The notes: generated by a model not told the origin, from the letters alone. Numbered from the stretch's first letter, positions 1 to 8,455 are shown. The stretch: 64,000 nt of DNA from an uncultured Gemmiger sp. (GCF_934561205.1 NZ_CAKTFU010000001.1:124001-188000), one strand, 5' to 3'. Made by a program: numbers and translations.

Positions 1-1580
1 GCAGTCCCCTGCCCTGCCGCGTCCTCATCCTCAGAAGAAAGATCGGTCAGGCGGGCGGCGGCACTGTCAAAGCGGGCAGTGTCCTGCGCGGGAGATTGGC
101 TGTTGATGACCTGGGCAATGTTGTTGACAAAACCGGCGGTGTCATCGGCGGGGGCAGGGGCAGAAAAGCTCTGGGTAAAGCCTGTGTGGGCAGGCGCGGC
201 AGGTGCGGCGGGGACACTGCCCAGCTGCTGGGTAAAACCGCTGTGGCTGTCCGCCGAGGGCTGAGGGATATCGGTCAGCGTCGGCAGTTTGCCGGTCAGG
301 CTGTCCACCAGGCGGTCAACGTCGTCGGGTGCACGGTTGGGGTCAAACAGGCGGGTCACATCGGGGGCAGACTGATTGGGTACGGCAGCGGGCGTTTGTA
401 CGGGAGCTGCAGGCGTTTGTACGGGGGCTGCGGGTTCCGGCTGCGGTGTTGTCGCAGGGGTCGTTGCTGCCGCAGGGGTCGGCTGCGGTGCACGGCGGGG
501 GCGCACCTCGTTGTAGGCGGCCAAAAACTGTTGGGTGTCGCTTTGCCCTGCGGCAGGGATGCCGATCTGCTGGGTAAAGCCCGTGGCTTCGGGCAGGGAT
601 ATCGGTTCGCCGGCAGGCTCCCCTACGGGGTACTGCGGCGCGGGCGGCGGTGTGATTTTTTGATGCAGGATAAATTCAACGGTGTTGCGCTTTTTGCGGT
701 AGACCGTGCCGGTGGCGGCGGGGTCGTTGGCTTTGGCGGCATCGGCCAGGGAGGTGCGCAGCATTTCCAGCGTTTGCGCCGGCGCGGCGGGCCGTGCGGG
801 GCGGGTGTACTTGCTGTGCCAGACCTCCTTGGTGTCCTCCTTCGGCTGTGCGGGCGCGGCGGCAGCCGTTTGAACGGGGATGGCAGGCTCCGGCTGCGGC
901 GCAGGCGCGGGTTCTTCATCCGGGAAATACTCCTGCGCGGGGGTGGAATCCGTTGGGGCGGTATCCTGCGCAGGGGGGCTGCTCAGGGCAACGTTGATGG
1001 GTACGAACTGCTCGGTCTCCTCGGCGTGCTTTAAGCCGAACCAACCGCGCTTTTTTTTGCCCGACTCGCGAATACGGCCTTTTTCGTCGGGAATGACGGC
1101 CGCTGTCTCGCGGAAGAATTTCTGAAACTGATTTTTCCCTTCGTTCAGGGCCTCAACACCGGCGCCGCCGTCGGGAGCCATCTTGACAAGAAAGCCCTTG
1201 ATGATGCTGGTGTTGGTGGTATCCCCGCTGCCTTGGGGCTGCACGGGCTGTATCGGCTTTGGCGCGGCGGGCTGCTGTACAACCGGCTTTGACGCGACAG
1301 GCTGCTGCACGACAGGCTTTTGCACGGCAGACTGTGGCGCGGGGCGCGTTGAAGGCTCGCTGTGGCGGGGGACGTCCTTCGTGTCGGACAACTCGGCAAA
1401 GACCAGGCTGTCCGACGCGACCGAGGCGTCATCCAGCGATGCCGAGGAAATGCCCACACTGCGCAGGATTTCATCGATTTGGTGGTCGGTCACGGTTTCC
1501 GTTACACCGGCTGCGGTTTGCTGAACGCTCAGCTCCTGCAGGATGCGATCCACCGAATCGTTGGTACGTTTGCTTGGCAT
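1..1580 (-). CDS. Large disordered Pro/Ala/Gln-rich protein, partial (C-terminus off the left edge)
   Basis: This frame stays open for about 526 codons, from an ATG at 1578-1580 to the left edge, where the gene is cut. An AAAGGGAG ribosome site lies about 8 bases upstream. The N-terminus holds two similar short helices, VDRILQEL and IDEILRSVGI. Next come a Pro/Gln/Val stretch with PVVQQP-type repeats, a compact charged segment around residues 130-200, then long Pro/Ala-rich sequence. A short motif GFTQQ/GFTQS recurs three times in the visible part, with one degenerate copy (GFVNN). No signal peptide or membrane segment is visible. It lies 35 bases downstream of rlmB with no terminator between, so the two are probably co-transcribed. 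I do not recognise the family; the architecture suggests a scaffold or adaptor with linear binding motifs, which is inference. Confidence 0.75.
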   Translation of the reverse strand, partial: MPSKRTNDSVDRILQELSVQQTAAGVTETVTDHQIDEILRSVGISSASLDDASVASDSLVFAELSDTKDVPRHSEPSTRPAPQSAVQKPVVQQPVASKPVVQQPAAPKPIQPVQPQGSGDTTNTSIIKGFLVKMAPDGGAGVEALNEGKNQFQKFFRETAAVIPDEKGRIRESGKKKRGWFGLKHAEETEQFVPINVALSSPPAQDTAPTDSTPAQEYFPDEEPAPAPQPEPAIPVQTAAAAPAQPKEDTKEVWHSKYTRPARPAAPAQTLEMLRTSLADAAKANDPAATGTVYRKKRNTVEFILHQKITPPPAPQYPVGEPAGEPISLPEATGFTQQIGIPAAGQSDTQQFLAAYNEVRPRRAPQPTPAAATTPATTPQPEPAAPVQTPAAPVQTPAAVPNQSAPDVTRLFDPNRAPDDVDRLVDSLTGKLPTLTDIPQPSADSHSGFTQQLGSVPAAPAAPAHTGFTQSFSAPAPADDTAGFVNNIAQVINSQSPAQDTARFDSAAARLTDLSSEDEDAAGQGT

Positions 1581-1615
1581 GGTTTAGACTCCCTTTGAAA
1601 ATGGGCGATAAAATG

Positions 1616-2398
1616 TTACTTTCGGGTGCGGCAGCGCAAAACGTCGTAGCACAGGATGCCGGCGGCCACGCTGACGTTGTAGCTGTCCACGCCGGTGGAC
1701 TGGCCGGGGGCCATTTCCAGCGTGACGGCGGCGTCGCACAGCTTGCGGGTCAGGGCACCGGGGCCTGCGCCCTCACTGCCCAGAACCAGTGCTACGGCAC
1801 CGGAAAGGTCGGTCTTGGACAGCGGTGCACCGCCAAGGTCGGCGCAGTAGACAAAAACGTTGCGCTCTTTAATGGTGCGGATCGCCTGGGCCAGGTTGGG
1901 CACACGGGCAATGGGCAGGCGGGCTGCCGCCCCGGCGCTGGATTTCATCACGGTGCCGGTCACGCCGACGCCGCCCCGCTTGGGGATGATGACGCCGTGC
2001 GCGCCGCACAGGTAGGCGCTGCGCACGATGGCACCCAGATTGTGCGGGTCCTCAATGCCGTCGCACAGCACAAAAAACGGCGGTTCGTTTTTTGCCTCGG
2101 CGGCGGCAAACAGGTCGTCCAGGGAAGCGTATTCGACCTCGGCAGCGCGGGCGGCAACGCCCTGATGCTCGGCAGTGCCGCACATTTTTTGCAGCTTGTT
2201 GGCGGGTACGCGCTTGACGACGGCGCCGCACTCTTTGGCCAGGGCGGTGTAGTAGCCCGCCACAGGCTGGGGAATGGTATCGGTCAGGTAGACCGTGTCC
2301 ACCGCGCCGCCGCTTTTCAGCAGCTCGGTAACGGGGTTTTTGCCCCAGACTAGGGTGTCGGTACGCTCGGTTGCGGGGTCACGGGTGAACTTTTCCAT
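1616..2398 (-). CDS. rlmB: 23S rRNA 2'-O-methyltransferase, TrmH/RlmB (SPOUT) family
   Basis: A 260-residue SPOUT methyltransferase expected to methylate a ribose 2'-OH in 23S rRNA (or a tRNA) with S-adenosylmethionine. The N-terminal domain begins with a typical VWGKNPVTELL substrate-binding segment. The three knot motifs are visible in the second half: NLGAIVRSA (motif 1), LGSEGAG (motif 2) and SYNVSVAAGILCY (motif 3). The frame could start 18 codons earlier, but the ATG at 2396-2398 follows a GGAGG site at the right distance. The exact target base cannot be told from sequence; RlmB (G2251) is the usual assignment for this length. The disordered protein follows 35 bases downstream. Confidence 0.88.
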   Translation of the reverse strand: MEKFTRDPATERTDTLVWGKNPVTELLKSGGAVDTVYLTDTIPQPVAGYYTALAKECGAVVKRVPANKLQKMCGTAEHQGVAARAAEVEYASLDDLFAAAEAKNEPPFFVLCDGIEDPHNLGAIVRSAYLCGAHGVIIPKRGGVGVTGTVMKSSAGAAARLPIARVPNLAQAIRTIKERNVFVYCADLGGAPLSKTDLSGAVALVLGSEGAGPGALTRKLCDAAVTLEMAPGQSTGVDSYNVSVAAGILCYDVLRCRTRK

Positions 2399-2850
2399 GG
2401 ATGGGCCTCCTGCCAGTAGTTTGTCATTCTTATACAGATACAAGTATACCACATTTGCTGCGCCGTGGCTATCTTTTTTTGCGTCTTTGCCGCAAAAATA
2501 TGCAAAATTTTACATCGCGTTCACACTTGCATCAAAAGTACATGGTGAAAACAGGCGCTTCGCGCTGTATCGCGCTTTATACGATGCGTAGAAAAGCCGA
2601 AGTTTTCCCCTTGTGGAAAACTCTGTGGAAAGTGTTAAAAACTACCGATGCGGCAACGTTTCCGACAGAATAGCCGATGGGTTTTCCACAATTTGTGGAA
2701 AACTTTTCCACTCAACAGTTTGGATAAGGCGGTTTGTCAAGTGGGAAATCTAATAATTTTCCCACAAAAAACAGGCGGCAAATGCGCGGAAAGCCCAAAA
2801 AATACCAAGGCAGTCGGCATGGCACAAAAAGCATAAAAGTCCATGAAAAA
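2399..2850. other. Non-coding stretch with a DnaA-box-like cluster
   Basis: This 450-base gap has no credible gene. It carries TGTGGAAAA (2612-2620), TGTGGAAAG (2624-2632), TTTTCCACA (2682-2690), TGTGGAAAA (2694-2702), TTTTCCACT (2704-2712) and TTTGGATAA (2719-2727, reverse of TTATCCAAA). These are exact or one-to-two-mismatch forms of the DnaA box TTATCCACA. Positions 2681-2703 form a perfect palindrome of arms GTTTTCCACA around ATT. The flanks at about 2480-2520 and 2740-2770 are AT-rich. It could be a replication origin element or another DnaA-binding site; no dnaA gene is present in the window. Confidence 0.5.
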
Positions 2851-2879
2851 CCGCACGATGCAAGAGCTGCATCGTGCGG
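2851..2879 (-). terminator. Rho-independent terminator of the M15 peptidase gene
   Basis: A 12-bp stem (CCGCACGATGCA paired with TGCATCGTGCGG) with a five-base loop, followed on the minus strand by TTTTT. It lies just past the stop at 2886. Confidence 0.85.
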
Positions 2880-2885
2880 TGTGTG

Positions 2886-3575
2886 TTAGCGGTCTATGAC
2901 GGTGGAGGTGCGTCCGATGCCCAGCACGGCGGAGGTGATCTTTTTCCAGCTGGCGCAGCCGCAGATGCCGTCGACTTTCAGGCCGAAACGGCGCTGACAG
3001 GCTTTTAAGGCATTTTCCGTCCGTGCGCCGAACACCCCGTCCAGCGTGCCGGTCGAGTAGCCGAGCGCGTTTAAGGCGTCCTGCAAAATCAACACATAGG
3101 TGCTGCGGCGGCCGCGGCGCAGGGTGGGATAGCCCGCGGTGGTGCCCGCACAGGCGGGGGTGCCGTAGCGGCGGTCAATGTGTACCCATGTGGGCGTCAT
3201 GGAAAGCGGCTCCACATAGCCCCACGCGCCGCTGCGCAGGGCGGCATTGTAAATTTTGCGTCGTATCGCGTTGTTGGTGCCCTGCCCCACATCAAAGGAC
3301 ACCCCCGCATAGTGCTGGCTGGCGGTGCCGTGGCCGCCCTCCCAGATGCGCTTGAAGGCGTACCCCACGGGAATGGCGCCGCCGTAGGTGCGGCGGGTCA
3401 GGTTCCACGCCTCCATGGCGGCGGTGGTGGTCCACAGCACGTTGGCCCCGCTGGAACCGCGAAACTCCCGCACACTCAGGGTGGTGCCGTAGCTGTACGG
3501 CATGGGGTCGTTTTCGTTGAGATTGTACTTATAAAATTTGTCGTTGTAGCTGTCGTAAACAAACAGTTTGGCCAT
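2886..3575 (-). CDS. M15-family D,D-peptidase-like protein with C-terminal peptidoglycan-binding domain
   Basis: A 229-residue protein. Residues about 30-140 carry the zinc peptidase signature of M15/DUF882 enzymes: SQHYAGVSFD (His88, Asp95) and WVHID (His132). These fit the SxHxxGxAxD and HxH patterns of D-Ala-D-Ala and L,D-type cell-wall peptidases, although the first residue of HxH is Trp. Residues about 150-214 form one PG_binding_1 repeat ending in GICGCASW. There is no signal peptide. It starts four bases after the stop of the 875-residue gene, with a GGGGAGGGG ribosome site inside the end of that gene, so the two form a translationally coupled operon. A spore-associated or lysis-released wall hydrolase is plausible. 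Confidence 0.78.
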   Translation of the reverse strand: MAKLFVYDSYNDKFYKYNLNENDPMPYSYGTTLSVREFRGSSGANVLWTTTAAMEAWNLTRRTYGGAIPVGYAFKRIWEGGHGTASQHYAGVSFDVGQGTNNAIRRKIYNAALRSGAWGYVEPLSMTPTWVHIDRRYGTPACAGTTAGYPTLRRGRRSTYVLILQDALNALGYSTGTLDGVFGARTENALKACQRRFGLKVDGICGCASWKKITSAVLGIGRTSTVIDR

Positions 3576-3578
3576 GAC

Positions 3579-6206
3579 TTACCCCTCCCCCTGCTGTGGT
3601 TCGCGGCAAAGCTGCTCGGCGGCGAGCTGCAGGCTTTGCCAGGTGTCGGCATCCACCACGCCCAAGGGCTGCAAGCCGGCGGTAAGCTGGTAGCTTTCCA
3701 GCGCCTGGCGGGTGAGTTCGTCAAAATGCCCGGTTTCCGGCACAAAGTCGGCGGTCTGATCCACCTGCGCCAGCAGGTTCAGCCACTGCTGCACCTGCAA
3801 AACGGCGGGGCCGCTGCTGCCCACCGTCAGCGCGGCGGAGGGCCAAACCCCGCTCGGCTCAGGCGCGGAGGCGGCGGGGTTGGCGGCAAACAGCGCCTGT
3901 GCGGCGGCGGCAAAGGTGTGCCAGTCGGTTTGCGTGACCTGCCCCGTGACCGGCAGGGCAAAGTATTCCTGTGCGCTGCGTACAGCGATCTCCAGTTCGG
4001 GGTCAAAGGTGTCGCTGGGGGCAAAGCTGCTTAAAAAGGTGATGTCCGGCAGCCACTGCCCCAAAAACAGCAGGGTTCGGTTCAGGCGCATGACATCGGG
4101 GCCGCTGTCCCCCGGCTTCAGGGTGCGGCTCAATACGGGCAGGGCAGCGGCGCGCACCACGGCCCCGCTGGTGTCCAGCTTTTGCACGGCGTCATACAGG
4201 CTTTGCCAGGTCAGGCTGCCCACCGTGCCGTCCACGGCAAGCCCTGCCTGCTCCTGCCAGGCGCGGACGGCGCGGGTCGTGGCTGCGCCGTAGTGACCGT
4301 CCACCGTGACGGCGGGAATGTTGCTGTAATACGCCGCCAGCCGCCGCAGGTAATACTGCACAGCGCGCACACTGCGGCCGCTGCTGCCCTGCCGCAAGGT
4401 GCCCGTGAATTGTCCGGGGGCTATGTCGGGGGCAACAAGGTCATTGGCGACTGCCAGGCCGACCTCCTTGAGCTTGTTCCACGTTGTGCGCCCCACGATG
4501 CCGTCGGCATTCAGCCCGAACTGCGTCTGGAACGCCCGCACGGCGCGGGTCGTGGCCGCCCCAAACCGTCCGTCCACCTCCACGGGAGACAGCGCCGTGT
4601 AGTTGTCGGCTGCCAGACGCAGCCAGAATTGCAGCAGCCGAACGTCCTGCCCTGCCGCGCCCTGCTGCAAGACCCGCCCCGGCCAGGCCGTACCGCCGAG
4701 GTCGCTTTGCAGCTGCACCCAGGCGCGGTACAGCGTTTGCCAGGTGGTCTGCCCCACGGCACCGTCCTCGGTCAGGGCGTTGGCGCGCTGAAAGCTGCGC
4801 ACGGCGCGTTCGGTCGTGGGGCCGAACCGCCCGTCTACATCGGGGTCTGTCAGCGTGTTGTCATACTGCGCCAACCCGCTGAGCCAGAACTGCACCTGCT
4901 CCACATGGCTGCCGGTGGAGCCGCGCCGCAGCACGGTGCCCGGCCACGACCCGGCAGACTGCGCCCCTTCGGCGGTTTCGCCTTCACTGGTCAGCTCTGC
5001 CAGATCCTTGACGCTGACGTAGATATAGCTGATCTTGTACCACGTCGCCTTGCCCACCGTGCCGTCGGGCGTAAGAGCGAACTGGCGCTGAAAGCGCTTG
5101 ACGGCGGTTTCGGTGGTTTCGTCAAAATGGCCCGTCACGGCGGGCTTGCCGAAGGACGGGTAATCCTTGGCAATGCGGGAAAGCTGCCGCTGGATCACCC
5201 GCACTGCCGTGCCGGTGCTGCCGCGCTTCAGGCTTTGGCCGGGGTAGCTGGACGGAATGGCGGCAATGTTGCGGCTGGTCACCAGCTGTACGCGGTCGCC
5301 GTAGTAATAGCGCAAAATTTGCAGGGCATTTTTGCCCTCCTTGGCGCGGGCCACGGTGCCCCACTGCTTCATGCCGGGGCAGGTCACCGTGCGGCCGTCG
5401 CAGTATTCGGTGTAGTACGGCTCGCGGTCGCCGCTGCGGCGCACATAGGTGGTAAACAGCTCGGCGGTCAGGCGCTCCATGACTGCAAAAACCGTGCGCC
5501 CCGCCACATACGCCTGATCGACCCCCGGCGAGCCTGTAATGTTAAAGGTATAGCCGCGGCTGGGGTACCATTCGGTCCAGATGCGATTGAGCGCCAGACT
5601 GATCTGGGCTAAAATGTTGGCGCGCAGGGCTTGCTCCGGCCAGGTGGGGTACACCTCGCTGGAGGCAACATTGGCGATGTAATGCTGAAAGCTGACCGTT
5701 ACATTGCGGGCGCTGGCGCTGGGACGCCCCAGATGCACGGTGATCTTGCGCGGGATGACGACCTCGTTCAGCACCTCGCCGGGGGCGCGCTCCTGCGGGG
5801 CGGGGCCTGTGCCGCCCTGCCCGCCAAACAGCGCGTGGGGCGGTATCGACGTGACGTTGGTCTGCCGCCCCGACGGGGCGCTGTCATCGGCGGGTAAAAG
5901 CTCCACCCGCGCCACGGTCTGCTGACCGTCGAACACCTGCACCCCCGCCAGCCGATGGGTCTGCCAGCCGTCGGCGGAAACAGTAAGCCCATACACGCTG
6001 TACGGGCGTACCTGCGTGTTGGACTCGCTCAAACTGTACTGCCTGTCGGGCGCGGGCAGGGCGTCAAATGCGGCAAGACCGTTTTCGTCGGCGGTAAGGC
6101 TTTGCAGCGCAACGTCCGCCTCCGAAAACAGCTGCACGCGCGCACCGGGCAGCGGCGCAGCCTGCCCCGCCACCGAAACATAGACAAAAATACTGCCAGT
6201 GGGCAT
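3579..6206 (-). CDS. SpoIID-like protein with six peptidoglycan-binding repeats
   Basis: An 875-residue protein without a signal peptide. Residues 1-110 look like a carboxypeptidase-regulatory (Ig-like) fold. Residues about 150-330 resemble a SpoIID/LytB-like domain as found in clostridial wall proteins (VYPTWPEQALRA, FNITGSPGVDQAYV, CDGRTVTCPGMKQWG). Six PG_binding_1 repeats follow, each recognisable by G-S/A-x-G-x-x-V near its start and a T-x-x-x-A-V-R-x-F/W-Q helix; the last two are the most divergent. It should bind peptidoglycan at many sites. The start at 6206 has an AGGAGGTG site. It leads the two-gene operon with the M15 protein. Whether the SpoIID-like part is catalytic is unknown. 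Confidence 0.75.
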   Translation of the reverse strand: MPTGSIFVYVSVAGQAAPLPGARVQLFSEADVALQSLTADENGLAAFDALPAPDRQYSLSESNTQVRPYSVYGLTVSADGWQTHRLAGVQVFDGQQTVARVELLPADDSAPSGRQTNVTSIPPHALFGGQGGTGPAPQERAPGEVLNEVVIPRKITVHLGRPSASARNVTVSFQHYIANVASSEVYPTWPEQALRANILAQISLALNRIWTEWYPSRGYTFNITGSPGVDQAYVAGRTVFAVMERLTAELFTTYVRRSGDREPYYTEYCDGRTVTCPGMKQWGTVARAKEGKNALQILRYYYGDRVQLVTSRNIAAIPSSYPGQSLKRGSTGTAVRVIQRQLSRIAKDYPSFGKPAVTGHFDETTETAVKRFQRQFALTPDGTVGKATWYKISYIYVSVKDLAELTSEGETAEGAQSAGSWPGTVLRRGSTGSHVEQVQFWLSGLAQYDNTLTDPDVDGRFGPTTERAVRSFQRANALTEDGAVGQTTWQTLYRAWVQLQSDLGGTAWPGRVLQQGAAGQDVRLLQFWLRLAADNYTALSPVEVDGRFGAATTRAVRAFQTQFGLNADGIVGRTTWNKLKEVGLAVANDLVAPDIAPGQFTGTLRQGSSGRSVRAVQYYLRRLAAYYSNIPAVTVDGHYGAATTRAVRAWQEQAGLAVDGTVGSLTWQSLYDAVQKLDTSGAVVRAAALPVLSRTLKPGDSGPDVMRLNRTLLFLGQWLPDITFLSSFAPSDTFDPELEIAVRSAQEYFALPVTGQVTQTDWHTFAAAAQALFAANPAASAPEPSGVWPSAALTVGSSGPAVLQVQQWLNLLAQVDQTADFVPETGHFDELTRQALESYQLTAGLQPLGVVDADTWQSLQLAAEQLCREPQQGEG

Positions 6207-6252
6207 ACAAACACCTCCTGTCCTCAGGCTATGCGGGAGAGGCGGTTTGTGC

Positions 6253-6258
6253 TACAAT
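6253..6258 (+). promoter_or_regulatory. Extended -10 promoter of the lone ATPase gene
   Basis: TACAAT preceded by TG with a one-base gap (6250-6251), an extended -10 element, 20 bases before the start codon. No good -35 is seen. Confidence 0.5.
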
Positions 6259-6278
6259 ATAAACAAGGAGGCACGAAA

Positions 6279-7142
6279 ATGATTTACCTGTCAAAGTTTC
6301 GATTCCCCGGTGAGGAGGATGAAGCACGTTTTCTGGCTGATAACTGGCGTGCTAAGCAATATTGTTACAGTTCATACTACCCGTTTGGACTTTTTGCAGA
6401 ACGTTGCCTGCCTGCGCTGGAATTTTTGGAAATCACGATCCTGTATGGCGGCAACGGCTCCGGAAAGACAACCTTGCTGAACGTGATGGCGGATGCGTTG
6501 GGGTTGCAACGACACGCTGAGTATAATCGAACCCCTTTTTTTGATAGCTATGTGGGGCTTTCCTCTGCCGAAACAGAACGCCCGGTGCCACGGAACAGCC
6601 TGATACTGACCAGCGATGATGTTTTTGATTATATGCTTGACCTTAGGGCGGTAAACGATAGAATTGACACCCGGAGGGAAGAACTGTTTGATGATTTAGA
6701 TGATTTGCGGCGACGGAAATTTCAGCTGCACAGCATGAAGGATTATGACGAACTCAAGCAGGTCAGTGCTGCGCGCAGATTGTCCAACTCGCAGGCGGCA
6801 AGACAGATGCTGCCGGTCAATCTGCGCACACAATCCAACGGGGAAAGCGCCCTTGCGGTGTTCAATGAACGTATCCGCGAGAATGCCTTGTATCTTCTTG
6901 ATGAACCGGAAAATAGTCTTTCGCCCCAACGTCAGCAGGAGCTTGCACAATATTTGCATGATTCGGCCAGATTCTATAATTGTCAATTTGTCATTGCCAC
7001 GCACTCGCCTTTTTTGCTGGCCATGCCGGGAGCGCGTGTGTACGATTTGGATGCAGAGCCGGTAGTGACCAAACGATGGACGCAGTTGGAAAATGTGCGC
7101 GCTACATGGGAATTTTTTAAAGGTCACGAAAAAGAATTTTAA
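6279..7142 (+). CDS. Stand-alone ABC-type (AAA) ATPase
   Basis: A 287-residue soluble ATPase. It has a Walker A (GGNGSGKTTLLN, about residues 57-68), a short charged helical insert in place of a long coiled coil, a degenerate signature (SNGES), Walker B (LYLLDEPENSLSP) and a switch histidine (ATHSPFLL). This is the OLD/RecF-like ATP-binding family with a small insertion, sometimes linked to DNA repair or phage defence. No toxin, nuclease or other partner is adjacent, so no function is assigned. The frame is open further upstream, but the ATG at 6279 follows AAGGAGG and the extended -10. Its base composition is AT-richer than its neighbours, hinting at horizontal acquisition. Confidence 0.8.
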   Translation: MIYLSKFRFPGEEDEARFLADNWRAKQYCYSSYYPFGLFAERCLPALEFLEITILYGGNGSGKTTLLNVMADALGLQRHAEYNRTPFFDSYVGLSSAETERPVPRNSLILTSDDVFDYMLDLRAVNDRIDTRREELFDDLDDLRRRKFQLHSMKDYDELKQVSAARRLSNSQAARQMLPVNLRTQSNGESALAVFNERIRENALYLLDEPENSLSPQRQQELAQYLHDSARFYNCQFVIATHSPFLLAMPGARVYDLDAEPVVTKRWTQLENVRATWEFFKGHEKEF

Positions 7143-7149
7143 TAAAAAA

Positions 7150-7175
7150 GCCCGCAGGCAAAAACGCCTGCGGGC
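7150..7175. terminator. Bidirectional terminator between the ATPase gene and fba
   Basis: A 10-bp GC stem (GCCCGCAGGC/GCCTGCGGGC) with an AAAAAC loop. The minus-strand tail is TTTTTTATT, serving the aldolase gene; the plus-strand tail is AAATTTGTT. Confidence 0.85.
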
Positions 7176-7202
7176 AAATTTGTTGCGGTATTACGGCAGA
7201 AA

Positions 7203-8066
7203 TCAAGCCTTGTTGGCAGAACCGAACAGCTCGATCTTCTCGCGCACGGTAGCCTTGATGGCATCGGCGCCGGGAGCCAGCAGCTTGCGGGGGTCAAAGC
7301 CCTTGCCCTGCAGATCCTTGCCAGCTTCGATGTACTTGCGGGTGGCGTCAGCAAAGCTGAGCTGGCACTCGGTGTTGACGTTGATCTTGGAAACGCCCAA
7401 GGAGATGGCCTTCTTGATCATCTCGGCGGGGATGCCGGTGCCGCCGTGCAGAACCAGAGGAATGTTGTCGGTGGCGGCGTGGATGCGATCCAGAGCCTCG
7501 AAGTCCAGACCCTTCCAGTTGGCGGGGTACTTGCCGTGGATGTTGCCGATGCCGGCAGCCAGGAAGTCGATGCCCAGTGCGGCGATCTTGGCGCACTCAG
7601 CGGGATCGGCGACCTCGCCCATGCCGATGACGCCGTCCTCCTCGCCGCCGATGGAGCCGACCTCGGCCTCGATGGACAGACCGTGGTCATGTGCCAGCGC
7701 AACCAGCTCGGTGGTCTTGGCAACGTTCTCATCGATGGCGTAGTGGCTGCCGTCGAACATAATGGAGGTGAAGCCGGCGGCTACGCAGGCCTTAGCGCCC
7801 TCGTAGGTGCCGTGGTCCAGATGCAGGGCAACGGGAACGGTGATGCCCAGGCTCTCGTCCATGGCCTTGACCATAGCGGCAACCGTCTTGAAACCGGTCA
7901 TGTACTTGCCGGCACCCTCGGAAACGCCGAGGATCACAGGGGAGTTCATCTCCTGTGCGGTGAGCAGGATGCTCTTGGTCCATTCCAGATTGTTGATGTT
8001 GAACTGACCGACCGCATAGTGGCCGTCGCGTGCTTTCAGCAGCATATTGGTAGCATTTACCAGCAT
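7203..8066 (-). CDS. fba: Class II fructose-1,6-bisphosphate aldolase
   Basis: A 287-residue zinc-dependent aldolase that splits fructose-1,6-bisphosphate into glyceraldehyde-3-phosphate and dihydroxyacetone phosphate in glycolysis. Visible class II hallmarks are LHLDHGT (catalytic Asp84, zinc His85), DGSH, GIGNIHGKY (His178, zinc) and LHGGTGIP (His207, zinc and phosphate loop). The length is normal for the FbaA family. An excellent GGAGGT site precedes the ATG at 8066, and the gene has its own promoter and terminator, so it is monocistronic. A tagatose-bisphosphate aldolase is the main alternative, but the isolated housekeeping context favours glycolysis. Confidence 0.95.
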   Translation of the reverse strand: MLVNATNMLLKARDGHYAVGQFNINNLEWTKSILLTAQEMNSPVILGVSEGAGKYMTGFKTVAAMVKAMDESLGITVPVALHLDHGTYEGAKACVAAGFTSIMFDGSHYAIDENVAKTTELVALAHDHGLSIEAEVGSIGGEEDGVIGMGEVADPAECAKIAALGIDFLAAGIGNIHGKYPANWKGLDFEALDRIHAATDNIPLVLHGGTGIPAEMIKKAISLGVSKINVNTECQLSFADATRKYIEAGKDLQGKGFDPRKLLAPGADAIKATVREKIELFGSANKA

Positions 8067-8129
8067 TGTTCATACCTCCAGTTAATCATAAAAGCCAGCC
8101 GCAGAAGAACTCTGCGCGCTTATGTACCT

Positions 8130-8158
8130 ATTATACATTGACTTTGACAAAAAAGCAA
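8130..8158 (-). promoter_or_regulatory. fba promoter (TTGCTT-N17-TATAAT)
   Basis: On the minus strand TTGCTT (8153-8158) and TATAAT (8130-8135) are separated by exactly 17 bases, 64 bases before the start codon. Confidence 0.75.
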
Positions 8159-8240
8159 CAATTATTTTGTGTAAGCTGCGCGATATAGCAAGCATTGTGC
8201 GGTGGGGGCGGCGGTGGGCGGCAAAAAGTCGAAAAATTTT

Positions 8241-8310
8241 TGTAGGGCGACCCCACCCCGCCGGGGAGATTTGCAATAGCCGCAAACCTGCCGAAGGTTC
8301 GCAATCAACC
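8241..8310. repeat. Dispersed intergenic repeat, TGTAGGG type
   Basis: Starts with TGTAGGGCGACC and ends with ACCTGCCGAAGGTTCGCAAT. It is related to the element at 19115-19281, which ends ACCTACCGAGGGTTCACAAT, and to the one at 16965-17059. It lies in the 450-base gap between the divergent fba and cstA genes, where the rest is promoter DNA. Confidence 0.5.
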
Positions 8311-8426
8311 GAATAGAATTATCGGCAGCTTATTCTGAACAAAGCCACCTCTTTTGACAAATATGACGATAGTTTTTCTCATTCGTGACGTGAATTTTAC
8401 TAAATTGCTAAAGTGTGAACAAACCG

Positions 8427-8455
8427 TTGACAAAACGTCACCAAAGCGTTACAGT
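8427..8455 (+). promoter_or_regulatory. cstA promoter (TTGACA-N17-TACAGT)
   Basis: TTGACA at 8427-8432 and TACAGT at 8450-8455 with 17 bases between. This gives a leader of roughly 55 bases before the cstA start. Confidence 0.7.

Noticed and set aside
96..1034. A 312-codon plus-strand Gly/Arg-rich frame at the left edge
   Set aside because: It lies opposite a continuous minus-strand frame with a good start and ribosome site; Gly/Arg richness is the usual mirror of Pro/Ala codons.
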